From contig NC_058524.1 in the NCBI RefSeq assembly GCF_904849725.1, forward strand, positions 553,539,763 through 553,603,762: 64,000 nucleotides of DNA, written 5' to 3'. The stretch is from Hordeum vulgare subsp. vulgare. Taxonomy: Eukaryota > Streptophyta > Magnoliopsida > Poales > Poaceae. Below, piece by piece: positions 22,777 to 33,812 of this stretch (position 1 is its first letter; the number at the start of each line of letters is the position of its first letter). The translations under genes were made by a program, and so were the position numbers. The notes under the pieces are model-generated. The model worked only from the letters and a program-made list of their open reading frames with translations. It made no database searches and was not told the origin of the DNA.

Positions 22777-23795
22777 GGTGTCAGTTGTGCGGTAGTGCTA
22801 CATTAAGCAGTAGTATCGCTCCTGCCGAAGCGATAGTACTGCATGGAGTAGTAGTACCGCGCCTACTACCGTGGGCACCTTCGCGCTATTCGGCTTCAGG
22901 CTTCCCCTCCACTCTCAGCGGTAGTAGAACAGAAGTCGTCACGGTAGTACCTCTTCAAGCAATACTACCGCTGGTTCTCCCTTTACTATCGTGTCAAGTG
23001 GTAGTACTACTTGCCAGAGTGGTAGTGTCGCTTGTACATTACTTACGGATAGAACAACAGTTGGATTTGCCCTTACTATATATAGGAGTCTTCTTACCCA
23101 AGAAGACCCACCTCTTATCCCCCAAACTTCATTGTTGTCCCTAATCTCATTTTCGTCCGATATCTCTCCCTATCCATCAAAACTTATTGATCTTCTAGGG
23201 TTTGGAGGAGAGGGCCTCGATCTACACTTCCACCGAGAGAAATTTAATTTCCCCCACTAATCCCTTGTGGATCTTGTTATTCTTGGGTGTTTGGGCACCC
23301 TAGATGGAAGAGGTCACCTCAGAGCCACACTCCATTGTGATGAAGCTTCATGGTGGTATTGGGAGCCTCCAATTAAGTTATCGAGATTGCCCCCACTCTG
23401 TTTGTAAATGTTCGGTTGCTACCTTCAAGGGCATCACTAGTGGAATCATGACATCTTGCATTATGTGAGGGCGTGAAGACAATATGGTGGCCCTACTGGC
23501 TTCTTGGGGAGCATTGTGCCTCCTCACTTCTCCAATGAAGACGTACCTCCCCCTATTAATACATCCTCGACTCCAACAACTCCACTTGTGGTTATTTCTT
23601 ACCTTTACTTTGTGCAAACTATAGTGTTTATATCATGTGCTTGATATTTTTGCTCTTGTTGAGCTCATCATATAGGTTGTTCACCTAGTCGCATATCTAA
23701 ACAACATATTTTACTGTTTAGCCTAATTGACAAAAAGAAGCTAAAAATTATTAGTCGCCTATTCACCCGCATAGTCGACCATATCGATCTTTTCA
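22777..23795 (+). repeat. LTR fragment G (right part) with GGTAGTA palindromes and TATA box
   Basis: The sequence ends in atcgatcttttca at 23795, a typical TTTCA LTR end. Its left part was displaced by element B. From 22790 to 23035 it holds many variants of GCGGTAGTACTACCGC. These palindromes are followed by a TATA box (TATATATAG, 23077-23084) and a leader with cttctagggtttggaggaga. I read it as the U3 end, R and U5 of an LTR in plus orientation; the family is not identified. The rest of that element is not seen here, so it may be a solo LTR or a truncated copy. Confidence 0.65.
23077..23084 (+). promoter_or_regulatory. TATA box of LTR G
   Basis: TATATATA lies 40-50 bp after the last GGTAGT-type palindrome, in the position expected of an LTR core promoter. 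Confidence 0.55.
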
Positions 23796-24246
23796 GAGAT
23801 GTATCAGCATCCCCAAGCTTAATTTCTACTCGTTCCTCAAATACATAAATGATAAAAAACAATTTCTATGTTGAATGCTACCTAAATGTCTTACTCGTGT
23901 AATTATTTTGAGTATGAATATTGGAAAACGATGACTTAGTAATTATTGAAATGATAGTAGAGATGAATACAAGCAAACAACCATTAGCTTTTCAAAATAA
24001 TAATGCTAAAAAAGGTTATCCCTCTCATTTAATCATGTAAGTCATGACATAACTCGGCATTCCTTGCATAAAGCATAAATTATGAACTCTCGGTGCTAAA
24101 CAGAGCATTTGTACCGTACTTTTTGACGCGCTTTAGTATTTTCAGCTTCATTCAATACCTGAGCATGAGCCATGAACTTAACACTTTAGGTGAACTAGAA
24201 AATGATGGTAGGAATTCATAAGAGGAGACACAAGTTAAGAAAGTCT
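23796..24246 (-). mobile_element. Fragment of a minus-strand gypsy element
   Basis: On the minus strand, 23840 to 23796 reads gaggaacgagtagaaattaa, then gcttggggatgc, then TGATACATCTC. That is the polypurine tract and LTR start of a gypsy element of the A/B kind. The LTR is cut after about 11 bp by LTR G at 23795, so G probably inserted into it (candidate target repeat gagat). The rest, up to about 24246, is AT-rich internal noncoding sequence. No coding domain is visible. Confidence 0.6.
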
Positions 24247-24444
24247 CGCATCAACTCGGCGGATCGCTATACCTTCTTTTTGTTTGCCACAACATTCTTC
24301 TCGTGAGCCCTCTTTGCCTTCTCCTTGGCCATCTCCTCAGATGCGCACACCTTCTTCAGCTTCTTCTTTGGGCGCACGACACGGGTGGCCACAACATTGA
24401 CCGTGGTAACAAGAAAAGAGATGGCGACGAGATAGGCACACGAC
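24247..24444. other. Unassigned left flank of element E
   Basis: The minus strand has a short open frame ending in TAG near 24270. It has a hydrophobic start (YLVAISFLVTTVNVVAT), then a lysine-rich part. Across the E insertion it joins sequence at 38109 that stays open, but nothing there resembles a known protein. I do not call it a gene. Confidence 0.35.
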
Positions 24445-26454
24445 TGAAAGGACCACGATGACGCCTAGAGGGAGGTGAATAGGCTAGTTAAAAACTTCTT
24501 TGGATTTGGCTTAAACCTAATGCGGAAATAAACTAAGAGGATACTTTTCAAGCACAAATCCTAAATGCAATAGGCACCGCAACGTGTACCAACAACACGA
24601 TCTACCAAGATGGACACAACACGGTTACTAACAAGCACAAGTAAGTTACACAAACTTACTTGAGCTATATCACATGACAAGTAGGTGAACGACACAAGAT
24701 ACTAGATCACACTATAGCACACGATGTATCAAAAGCTGCAAGTGTGAACGTGTGGATATAGAGGGTATGCTTGAACGATTAATCTTGTACAACGAAATAG
24801 CCAACACAATATAATGAGCACAAACAATATGCAATGTATGTATGGTCAAGTAACACAAGTAAACCACAAGTAAGGAGTTAGGGTTAGGGATAACCAAGGT
24901 CACTGAGACAAAGATGTATCCCGATGTTCACTTCCTTGGAGGGAAGCTAGTCACCGTTAGAGAGGTGGATGTTACCACGAAGGCACACCAATGCCACGAA
25001 GGCTCACCCTATTCTCCCTTTGAGATAACACCACGAAGGCGTTTCTCAACCACTAGTGGTAAGCCTTTGAGGTGGCTTCCAAACCCTCACAAACTTTTCC
25101 GGGGGTAATCACACGGATTGATTCCTCTCCGAAGAACTCCTACCGCCTAGGAGTATCCAACCTCCAAGAGTAACAAGATCACGGGGAATGCTCAAAACTT
25201 GCTCAAATCTCAAATAGCTTGGGTTGAGAGGAGGAGAGGGAGATGATCTATCTTTTGATTGGAACAACTCTCAAAGGGGCTCACATATGCTCTTGGGATC
25301 TAAGATTTGGTGTGAGCAAATGTGTGTGAGGTAGAAATGTGTTCTTATGAGTATATGGCTGTGTTGGGCACCCTATCACGAAGTGGGAGGAGGGTATTTA
25401 TAGTGGAGAGGGGAAAGTGACCGTTGGGGTCACTTAAGTCTGACAGTGGTCGGACGTCCGGCAGTTCTCGGATGTCCGGACGCCCACAAGGGGTCGGACG
25501 TCCGACACGGGTCGGCCGTCCGAGGGACGTATATATATCACGAACCACTGTATAGATATCAGGAATCACTGTATAGACGAACAGGGACCGGATGACCGAA
25601 GAGAAGGTCGGATGTCCAAGAGTTCAGTTCTGTTCAAGGGCACCAGATTCCGAAAGTGGTCGGACGTCCGGCCCTCGGATGACAGGGGGAGGCTGGAAGT
25701 CCGAGTTAAATGACTCTGAATTTCTCTGGTGCAAGGTTCGGGTTTTCCGAAGTGGTCGGGCGTCCGTCCCTCGGACGTCCGGAGGTAGCCGGATGTCCGA
25801 GACTTTGGCTCTGGTATAAGGTTCTGGATTTCCGAAGTGGTTGGGCGTCCGGCCCTCGGACGTCCGGAGGAAGCCGGATGTCCGAGGCATTGGTTCTGTT
25901 TTTGAGATCAAAGCAGAGCAGTGGAGATGTGGTATGAGCAGAAAAGTAGAGATGTAGTTTGAGCAAGTTCATCGCAAAACCTGTGATCCCCTCTTAATAG
26001 TGCGGGATCCCTAAAGACTCAAGAATCATAAAAAGGGTACTGATGATCCATACTTGAGTGTATACTTTTATTCGCTGATCATCCCTCCGCACCACTAACG
26101 TCAAAGGAACTGATACCTTTGAGTTAGCCCTTTCACTTGAGCTTGATGTTGTTGTTCCTTCTTGGCTCAAGTTGAAAGCAAGACATGATGAAGTCTTCAA
26201 GTAGCTCTCCCATACACAATGTGGAAATCCTAGCTTATGTATTCATCTTCATTTGTCCACCATGTGAACATCCACAAGAATCAAGCATGTAGTGCTCACG
26301 AATGCTTATCTTGATCTTGTCCTTGTTAGCACATGAGCTTGTCCTTATCAACACATGATCATTAACAACAGCTTAAAGGGGATTAGTGATTAGTTATCTA
26401 TATGTGTGTTGTCAGCAACACCAAAACACGATTAAGGGCATGACTACACTTTCA
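24445..26454 (-). repeat. 3' LTR of element E (left copy)
   Basis: The LTR is 2010 bp, nearly identical by eye to 36086-38103. Read on the minus strand it has a cluster of CGGACGTCCG-type palindromes (about 25880-25440), a TATA box CTATAAATAC near 25404-25395, and a leader. Open frames across the cluster in several phases are repeat artefacts. Confidence 0.92.
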
Positions 26455-26470
26455 ATCTCCCCCTTTTTGG
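26455..26470 (-). other. Polypurine tract of E
   Basis: The minus strand reads CCAAAAAGGGGGAGAT, directly before the 3' LTR. Confidence 0.8.
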
Positions 26471-27006
26471 TAGTTGATGACAACATACATATAGCTCTCA
26501 AAAATAGTAATAAACATGTGTGGCTTAGGATAGATTTGTTTCGATGCTTATGAAGCTCCCCCTGATTATATGCATAGTAAAATAGGTAAGTGCGGGAGCT
26601 CCCCCTTAATGCGTGCTTTGAAGATAATAGCATGATATAACATTACACCATAATAGTTCAACAATACATAGCATATCATATGAATCAATAATTCATAGCA
26701 TATCATATGAATCAAAGCATATCATATGAATCAATAGGATAGCATAAAACTCATCATCATATGACACAACGATAATATCATGATATCTCATCACCACATG
26801 ATAGTTTAACAATACATCATCCATAAGTGATGGCATAGCACATCATCCATAAGTATCGTTACATGATGACACATCATTAAGTTCGACATACTACATCATA
26901 CCATACATTATGAGAGAAACCAAAATCGAAACTAAGATAAGATAATGTCATCCCCCTTTGGCATCAAGGACCAAAAAGGAAGGAACCCGGCAATGCTACC
27001 GCATAC
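26471..27006 (-). other. Noncoding end of E with short AT-rich repeats
   Basis: There is no gene. GCATATCATATGAATCAA recurs three times between about 26669 and 26735, and cacatcatccataagt recurs at about 26815 and 26839. A second polypurine-like stretch (ctcccccttaatg on the plus strand) lies at 26599-26611. Confidence 0.55.
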
Positions 27007-28615
27007 TCAAATATCACCCTCATCAACATCATCATCATCAGGCAGGCCACTGCCACCAGCCTCGTGAAGGAAGTCAGCCCACTGAGGGCCAGATGGGAAG
27101 CCAAAGTCAGAAGGAGGAGCAGCAGGAAGATCCTCATCGTCACTCACATCAAGAGCGCCCGAGTCTCTCAGACGAGCCTTGAGGGCATTCTTGGAGGAGA
27201 TGAGGCGAGAAACCACATCATGAGTTTGACCGCACTGGAAAGAGAAAGCCTTCATCATGGCAGAATGTGCCTTGGCCATGAATTTGGTAAAGCGATCGAG
27301 AGGAGCTGAGCTGGATGAAGGGGTTGCTGACCGGGCAGCAGTGTGGCGAGTGGAGGTGGATGAGGTTTTCTTAGGAGCATAGTCATCCGCCATGTGATTG
27401 GGAATGGCCCACTTCTGATGCGTGTGAGTGGGAGCAACAGTGAATTCAGCAACATGATGAATAAAGGCCTGATGAAGGGGGCATGAGGGAAGGCTCGCTT
27501 GTATTGAAGACTAGCGAGCGGAATCTCATGCCAGAGAAAGTGAGGCACATTAATCTTGCGCTTGGGGAACTCGTGTAAATGTGACATGATATCAATACAG
27601 TAGCCGCTGCAGGTTCCCCTGTCACCCATCTTGGGATAGATGGTGTGGATAAGACACTGAAATATGATAAAGAAGGGAGAGCGCCAGATGGATACTTGGT
27701 TAAGATCCTTCATCCGTTCGTCTGCATCAAGTTCACGAAGTGGTTTGAGGAGAAGGCACACGCCTCAATGGGCCTAGGTGCATGGTTAGGATCATTCTCA
27801 TGGATTTTGGTGCCGGAGTCGGGGAAACCGAATGCGACAACAAACTCAGCATAAGAGGTTGTGAACTCAACATCAGAAGTTATCCAGCTAACAGTGTTGT
27901 TTGAGCCAAAGAAACACGTGGCATAAAATTGATGAATAGCGGCACTGTTAAAATCGCACCGAAAAGCAAAGGGGGCAGCGAGCCCTGATGACTCAATAAG
28001 CTCAATGGCACCCTGGTATTTCGCCGGGTGAGTGTGAATATGCTCAAGATCAATATAATGATGTACCGAGAGACCCTTAGGAACGATGACAGTAGAAAAG
28101 ATGTCCGCTTGGACGTGTGTGTGGAAACGTGAGTCCATAGAGTCACGTTCAACAGAAAATTGGTTAACATCGCGGCGGAATGTAAAGTAGGAAGACTTAG
28201 GAACCTTGGTGAAGTCCTTGACTTCACGACCTAAAGCATGAGGAGGTTCAAGGGAGATGCGACGAGCATCACCTTCGGGCTGTTCAGGAGGAGGCGGTGG
28301 CATATATGAGGGCCTCCGAGTCCCTGGCTTCGGCATAGTCTTCCGAACGGCAACGTATTCAGCACGTTCCTCAGCTGCAAGCTCATCCTTGAAGTCAGAG
28401 CCATCAGACGAGGAGCGGGGCTGTGGAGGAGGACGCCGGGCGAGCCGTTTGAAGGGACGGCATGGTACATCGGAGTCATCCGACCCCGTGCCAGGAGTGG
28501 CACGAGCGGATGAGCCAGCAGAGTTTTTCCGGGCAGTGTGCTTAATCTTGGGCATGATGGAAAAAGGCCTACACGATTGGAAATCCAATGGGGAACGGTC
28601 ACGGTCAAAAGACAT
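27007..28615 (-). pseudogene. Second ORF of element E, accessory protein, two frameshifts
   Basis: About 530 codons are spread over three frames. The first (28615-27710) may start at 28615 (MSFDRDRSPLD) or, as I prefer, at 28555 (MPKIKHTARKNSAGSS). It begins with a basic, serine-rich region, then a proline-rich stretch (PPPPPEQPEGD), then a folded-looking domain (YFTFRRDVNQFSVERDSMDS onward). Shifts near 27735 and 27480 move the reading to 27761-27255 and then 27393-27007. The C-terminus is acidic (DDDDVDEGDI). The middle part resembles the putative plant transposon domain of plant retroelement ORFs. I cannot name a function. A promoter-like block with TATA lies directly upstream (28841-28960). 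Confidence 0.65.
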
Positions 28616-28840
28616 GAACTAGTGAGAAGGGGAACCAATCACGAGAGAAAACCAAGAGGATACCTGCAGCAAGAGAGGAGAGGAATGGAAGAAGGATCCC
28701 ACGGAGGAGGACACCCAGATCGCGGGGAAGGGCCCTTGTGGCGGCGAGGTCGCAGGGCCGAGCTCCTCAGGCAGCTGGCGGCGGCTGTGAAAAAGGGGGG
28801 GCGCGTGGGGGCTAGGGCAAGGCCCAGCCCGCGCCCCTCT

Positions 28841-28960
28841 ATTTATAGAGTCTCCCGATGTGTCAGACGTCCGGAAGTCATCAGCGGTTGGACGACCGAC
28901 AGACGTCGGATGTCCGGAAGTTGTCAACGATCGGAGACCGAGCCGTGCGGGACGTCCGAG
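28841..28960 (-). promoter_or_regulatory. Internal promoter-like block before the second ORF of E
   Basis: On the minus strand, several CGGACGTCCG-like motifs (28860-28960) are followed within about 20 bp by CTCTATAAATAGAG, with TATAAAT at 28847-28841. A GC-rich leader then runs to the ORF start at 28555-28615. This is the same arrangement as in the LTR (CGGACGTCCG cluster, then CTATAAATA). I infer an internal promoter for the second ORF. Confidence 0.6.
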
Positions 28961-29425
28961 AGGGAGGCAGACAGGGCTGAATCATGATGGTGAGATGGTT
29001 CAAGTGAATAGAGCGGAGGTAACATCCAACAGTATTTCATATAGTGACTATACCTTCCCAACGCTCGAACAATGGAGTGTGTGGTGGGTTTAACCACCAA
29101 GTTCGAGTGCTACCTCAAGACAAGGACACTTAAGCATTTTCTGTCTTGCTCATGATGGTGAGGTGCTAAGGAGTATTCTCGCATGTGTAGCAACCAAGGG
29201 CCTCTCAACTAACATATTTTGGACATGGTATGATGTAAATCTTCTAACTCGATTACTATGATGTAAAATACGATCAAACGCATGAGTGCATAGGATCATG
29301 CACAAGTTATCCTATTATAAGAGCAAGGCACATGACACAAGGGCCGTGGCACAAATTTGTCTCATTCATATGACCATGAAGTGCTAAGAGAACACCAACA
29401 CTAAGCATTTCATCAGTGTGATTGA
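28961..29425. other. Internal region of E without recognised features
   Basis: I see no gene or clear repeat here. It lies upstream (on the minus strand) of the internal promoter-like block and next to solo LTR F. Confidence 0.5.
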
Positions 29426-29430
29426 CAAGG

Positions 29431-31952
29431 TGTTAGAGCATATATCTCCATATGTGGTTTTGGTAATTGATGACAATTCCTATGGGCTAATGGTTGCCTT
29501 AAGTTATATTTATAGGATTTGTCCATAGGCACTTCTTGAAGTCCATCTCTTGGGTTCAAGGAGTTTATATGATGACCAAGATGGTATTCAAGGTATTATC
29601 CAAAGAATGGTCATAGAGACACTAGGTTGATCAAGATCTCAGACAAAGAGTAAATCAAGATGATCAACACACAAAGCGTATAAGATGTACCGAGAGGGAT
29701 CAAGTGATCCCATGGTATGGTAAGAATTGTCCATTATGTGTTTGTGTACTAACCCATGGTCTTTGTGAGAGTCCTATGTGGGGGTTAGGTGTGCTTCCAT
29801 GAGATTGCGTCAAAATGAAGATCTCATACAACCCATGAAGGATGACGTCAAGTGGTGATCGTCATCAAGATTGTGGCGTGCAAGTTCAAGTGGATCAGCA
29901 CGAATATATCATTGAAACTATTGTTAATGATCATGTGTTGATAAGGACAAGCTCATGTGCTAACAAGGACAAGATCAGGATAAGCATTCCTGAGCACTAC
30001 ATGCTTGATTCTTGTGGATGTTCACATGGTGGACAAATGAAGATGAATACATAAGCTAGGCTTTCCACATTGTGTATGGGAGAGCTACTTGAAGACTTCA
30101 TCATGTCTTGCTTTCAACATTGAGCCAAGAAGGAACAACAACATCAAGCTCAAGTGAAGGGGCTAACTCAAAGGTATCAGCTCCTTTGAAGTTAGCGGTG
30201 CGGAGTGATGATCAGTGAATAAAAGTATACACTCAAGTATGGATCATCGGTACCCCTTTTATAATTCTTGAGTCTTTAGGGATCCCGCACTATTAAGAGG
30301 GGGTCACAGGTTTTGTGATGAACTTGCTCAAACTAGATATCCACTGTTCTGCTCTTACCACATCTCCACTGCTCTGCTATTATTAGAAATCAGGACCAGT
30401 GCCTCGGACATCCGGCCTCCTCCGGACGTCCGAGGCCCGGACATCCCGCCTTCTTCGGACGTCCGAGGCCCGGACGTCCGACCAGCTTCGGAAATCCGGA
30501 ACTATGCACCAGAGAAACTTGATCCATATAACTCGGACTTCTGGCTCCCTCCGGACGTCCGAGGGCCGGACGTCCGACCAGCTTCGGAAATCCGGAGCTT
30601 TGCACCAGAGAAACTTGAGCCATATAACTCGGACTTCCGGCTCCCTCCGGACGTCCGAGGGCCGAACGTCCGACCAGCTTCGGAAATCCGGAGCTTTGCA
30701 CCAGAGAAACTTGAGCCATATAACTCGGACTTCCGGCTCCCTCCGGACGTCCGAGGGCCGGACGTCCGTCCCCTTTCGGAAATCCGGAACCTTGAACCAG
30801 TGAAGTTTGAGTCGAATAACTCGGACTTCCGGACGTCCGGTCCCTGTTCAACTCCACAGTGGTTCGAGATATATTTACAGCCCTCGGATGTACGACCCCT
30901 TGTGGATGCCCACACTTCCGTAAACTGCCGGACGTTCGAACCCTGTGTGACTTAAAGTGTCCCCAACGACTGTTTTTCTCTCCCCACTATAAATACCCCC
31001 CCTCCCACTTCGTGAGAGGGTGCCCCAACACAGCCTTATCCTCATAAGAACACATTTATACCTCACACACATTTCCTCACACCAAATCTTAGATCCCAAG
31101 AGCATTTGTGAGCCCCTTTGAGAGTTGTTCCAATCAAAAGATAGATCGTCTCCCTCTCCTTCTCTCAACCCAAGCTATTTGAGATTTGAGCAAGTTTTGA
31201 GCATTCCCCGTGATCTTGTTACTCTTGGAGGTTGGAGACTCCTAGGTGGTAGGAGTTCTTCGGAGAGCAATCAATCCGTGTGATTACCCCCGGAAAAGTT
31301 TGTGAGGGTTTGGAAGCCACCTCAAAGGCTTACCACTAGTGGTTGAGAAACGCCTTCGTGGTGTTATCTCAAAGGGAGAATAGGGTGAGCCTTCGTGGCG
31401 TTGGTGTGCCTTCGTGGTAACATCCACCTCTCTAACGGTGACTAGCTTCCCTCCAAGGAAGTGAACATCGGGATACATCTTCGTCTCAGTGACCTTGGTT
31501 ATCCTTAACCCTAACTCCTTACTTGTGGTTTACTTGTGTTACTTGAGCATACATACATTGCATATTGGTTGTGCTCATTATATTGTGTTGGCTATTTCTT
31601 GTACAAGATTAACCATTAAAGCACACCCTCTATATCCACACGTTCACACTTGCAACTTTTGATATATCGTGTGATATAGTGTGATCTAGTATCTTGTGTC
31701 GTTCACCTACTTGTCATGTGATTTAGCTCAAGTAAGTTTGTGTAACTTACTTGTGCTTGTTAGTAACTGTATTGTGTCCATCTTGGTAGATCGTGTTGTT
31801 GATACACGTTGCAGTGCCTAGTGCATTTAGGATTTGTGCTTGACAAGTACCCTCTTAGTTTATTTCCGCATTAGGTTCAAGCCAAATCCGAAGAAGTTTT
31901 TAAATAGCCTATTCACCCCCCCCCCCCTCTAGGCGTCATCGAGGTCTTTTCA
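29431..31952 (+). mobile_element. Solo LTR F, inverted relative to E
   Basis: The LTR is 2522 bp, starting TGTTAGAGCATATATCTCC and ending GGCGTCATCGAGGTCTTTTCA, with perfect target repeats CAAGG at 29426-29430 and 31953-31957. From about 29860 to the end it is related to the E LTRs in reverse orientation. Shared parts are the start region (gataaggacaagctcatgtg), the CGGACGTCCG cluster, TATA CTATAAATAC near 30987, and the end ttcacccc-ctctaggcgtcat. The first 430 bp are not shared, so it belongs to a sister family. It carries a four-unit 96-bp repeat at 30453-30836. The open frames in both directions are not genes. Confidence 0.92.
30453..30836 (+). repeat. 96-bp tandem repeat with CGGACGTCCG palindromes
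   Basis: There are four units with starts at 30453, 30549, 30645 and 30741 (period exactly 96). Each unit contains two CGGACGTCC-type motifs, then cagcttcggaaatccgg and gcaccagagaaacttga. Because 96 is divisible by three, several frames remain open across all units, which gives 32-residue repeat proteins that are unlikely to be real. The cluster lies upstream of the TATA box of LTR F. Confidence 0.9.
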
Positions 31953-31957
31953 CAAGG

Positions 31958-33812
31958 ACATGTAGGAAATTACAAAGTGGAAAAAGTATTATGTTCATGC
32001 AATGATGCAACCTACACAGGGTTGACTCTAATGTTATACATGCATGAAGTAAATACTTGTTACCGGAAAAGCATTGGTATGGCGTAGAAGTAGCCGAGTC
32101 CTGTCTTGACTCTAATTTCTTCATGACCAGCACCATCTTCTTGTGAGAATAAGTCAAGATAGCAATGCTTCTCCAAAATACCTAAACCACCATTTAAGCA
32201 TAATATGGTCCCCAAACTTATTGGGTCCGAAGTAGTTAGTACAACTACAATATATATAGGGTAAGATCACTCAATTATGTGCATATAGATATAGGTTTTA
32301 CTTTCAAGCACACCTTAACCTTTTAATGGATACGTATGATTTACCATATACATATATTGGATCAAAGATACGATAGACACGGCATGTGCATCTACACATA
32401 GTAGATATGCCTACAAGCCTATCAAAATCCAAGGATATACAATTTGGACAAATGAACACATAATTGTCAATTACAGAACATTCATGTCGTCCAAAATGGA
32501 TCAGGGTGACAAATCAACATATGATAGCACCCCAAGTTCAACACATGAACCGGTCAAAGCATCAAACCATGTAAGGTATGCATTTTGCACAACCTTACAT
32601 GCATGTCTCACCCCAGTAGATGTATAAGTATAGGTAATATGATTATAACTCCCACAACATTATGAAATAAATACTACGAGATCAAAGACATGTATGGGAG
32701 ATTACCTGGAGACACATGAATTTCTCGGCAAGTTATGTAGGTCAAATGAAGGCAAAGCCGAAATAGAATGACCATGAAAAACACTACCAAGCCAGAGATA
32801 CCATGTGTGAGAGAACACAATGGTATTTAGAATTATCAGTGGAGGTAGATGCCAAACGAGCACAAAGATCGTTTTATACTCACACAAGTGTGATATGGGA
32901 GTTTAACCATAAGCATAATGTTTAGATGTCGTATGTTAACATCCCAATTAGTTAGATCATAGTGTAGAGAAATAATTCGAAAGGCATGCATCAACTATGC
33001 CCTTCTTTTAGGTATGATCTAGCGGCTAAGCCATGAGTATTGGTGTATTAGAACGCCATACTCACGCACATCTAAGGGATTTAGACACCAACAGGGTTAT
33101 TATGTGAATTAAGACATGTGGAGCATGACACGCCACACAGTTATAGAATAACCCCATGTGGTAGATTCTGAGTGGCATACATCGGATGTTTATCTTACCA
33201 GGGGATGTGACGTGCACAAAGCATATCACACTCCCTTAATGTGATAATCCATGTATTTATCATACAAGGCAATCAATCATCCAACTAAGCTGATAAGTGG
33301 ATGCCAATTTGAACTTCGGATGGCTTTGACATCCAACGGAATGATTGGATAATCTTGCACCATGAATACTAGATGGAGTCCAATACATATATACACATTT
33401 TGGGTTAGTGATGTGCGTAGAGCAGAACACTCCCCCTTAATGTGATGAGCTATTAACGTCTCAAAAGACCCACACAACGGTGCAACTAGGATGCAAGTCA
33501 TGATCAGGACTACACACAACTATATGACATACATAACGACCTACACATGATAGATAACACATAACAATCATACTAGTAGGCGCAACATGTCAAAGTACAT
33601 GCTAGGTACCAAACCTAGACATGAGAAGGAGTGGGGCAGGCAACTTTCAATGTAAACAATTTAAGTACAAGTTACCGCAAAGAGGCACATTGGATATGGG
33701 ATATGGGCTCGATAATCCAAATAACTTGGCTTGAGATAATACAAATGATGAAGCGTCCTCAAATCTTCATTGTGTATCCAAGTCTCCAATGTCCTCCAAA
33801 GTCACCTACTGA
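31958..33812 (-). other. Noncoding internal region of E
   Basis: There is no supported gene in 1.85 kb. On the minus strand small stretches look like decayed repeats of the gag end (a FGPNKFGD-like phrase near 32205). The plus-strand motif CTCCC(CC)TTAATGTGAT occurs at 33231 and 33430. Confidence 0.5.

Noticed and set aside
24247..24444. Minus-strand open frame with a membrane-like segment
   Set aside because: It stays open across the E insertion site into GC-rich sequence, but has no start, no known domain and no codon-like pattern.
25345..25972. Arginine/serine/proline ORFs in the E LTRs (also 37006-37621)
   Set aside because: They are by-products of the CGGACGTCCG palindrome cluster and appear on both strands.
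30390..30915. Overlapping repeat-protein ORFs of 134-155 codons on both strands
   Set aside because: They arise from the 96-bp tandem repeat of LTR F, whose period is divisible by three; open frames exist in several phases and both strands.
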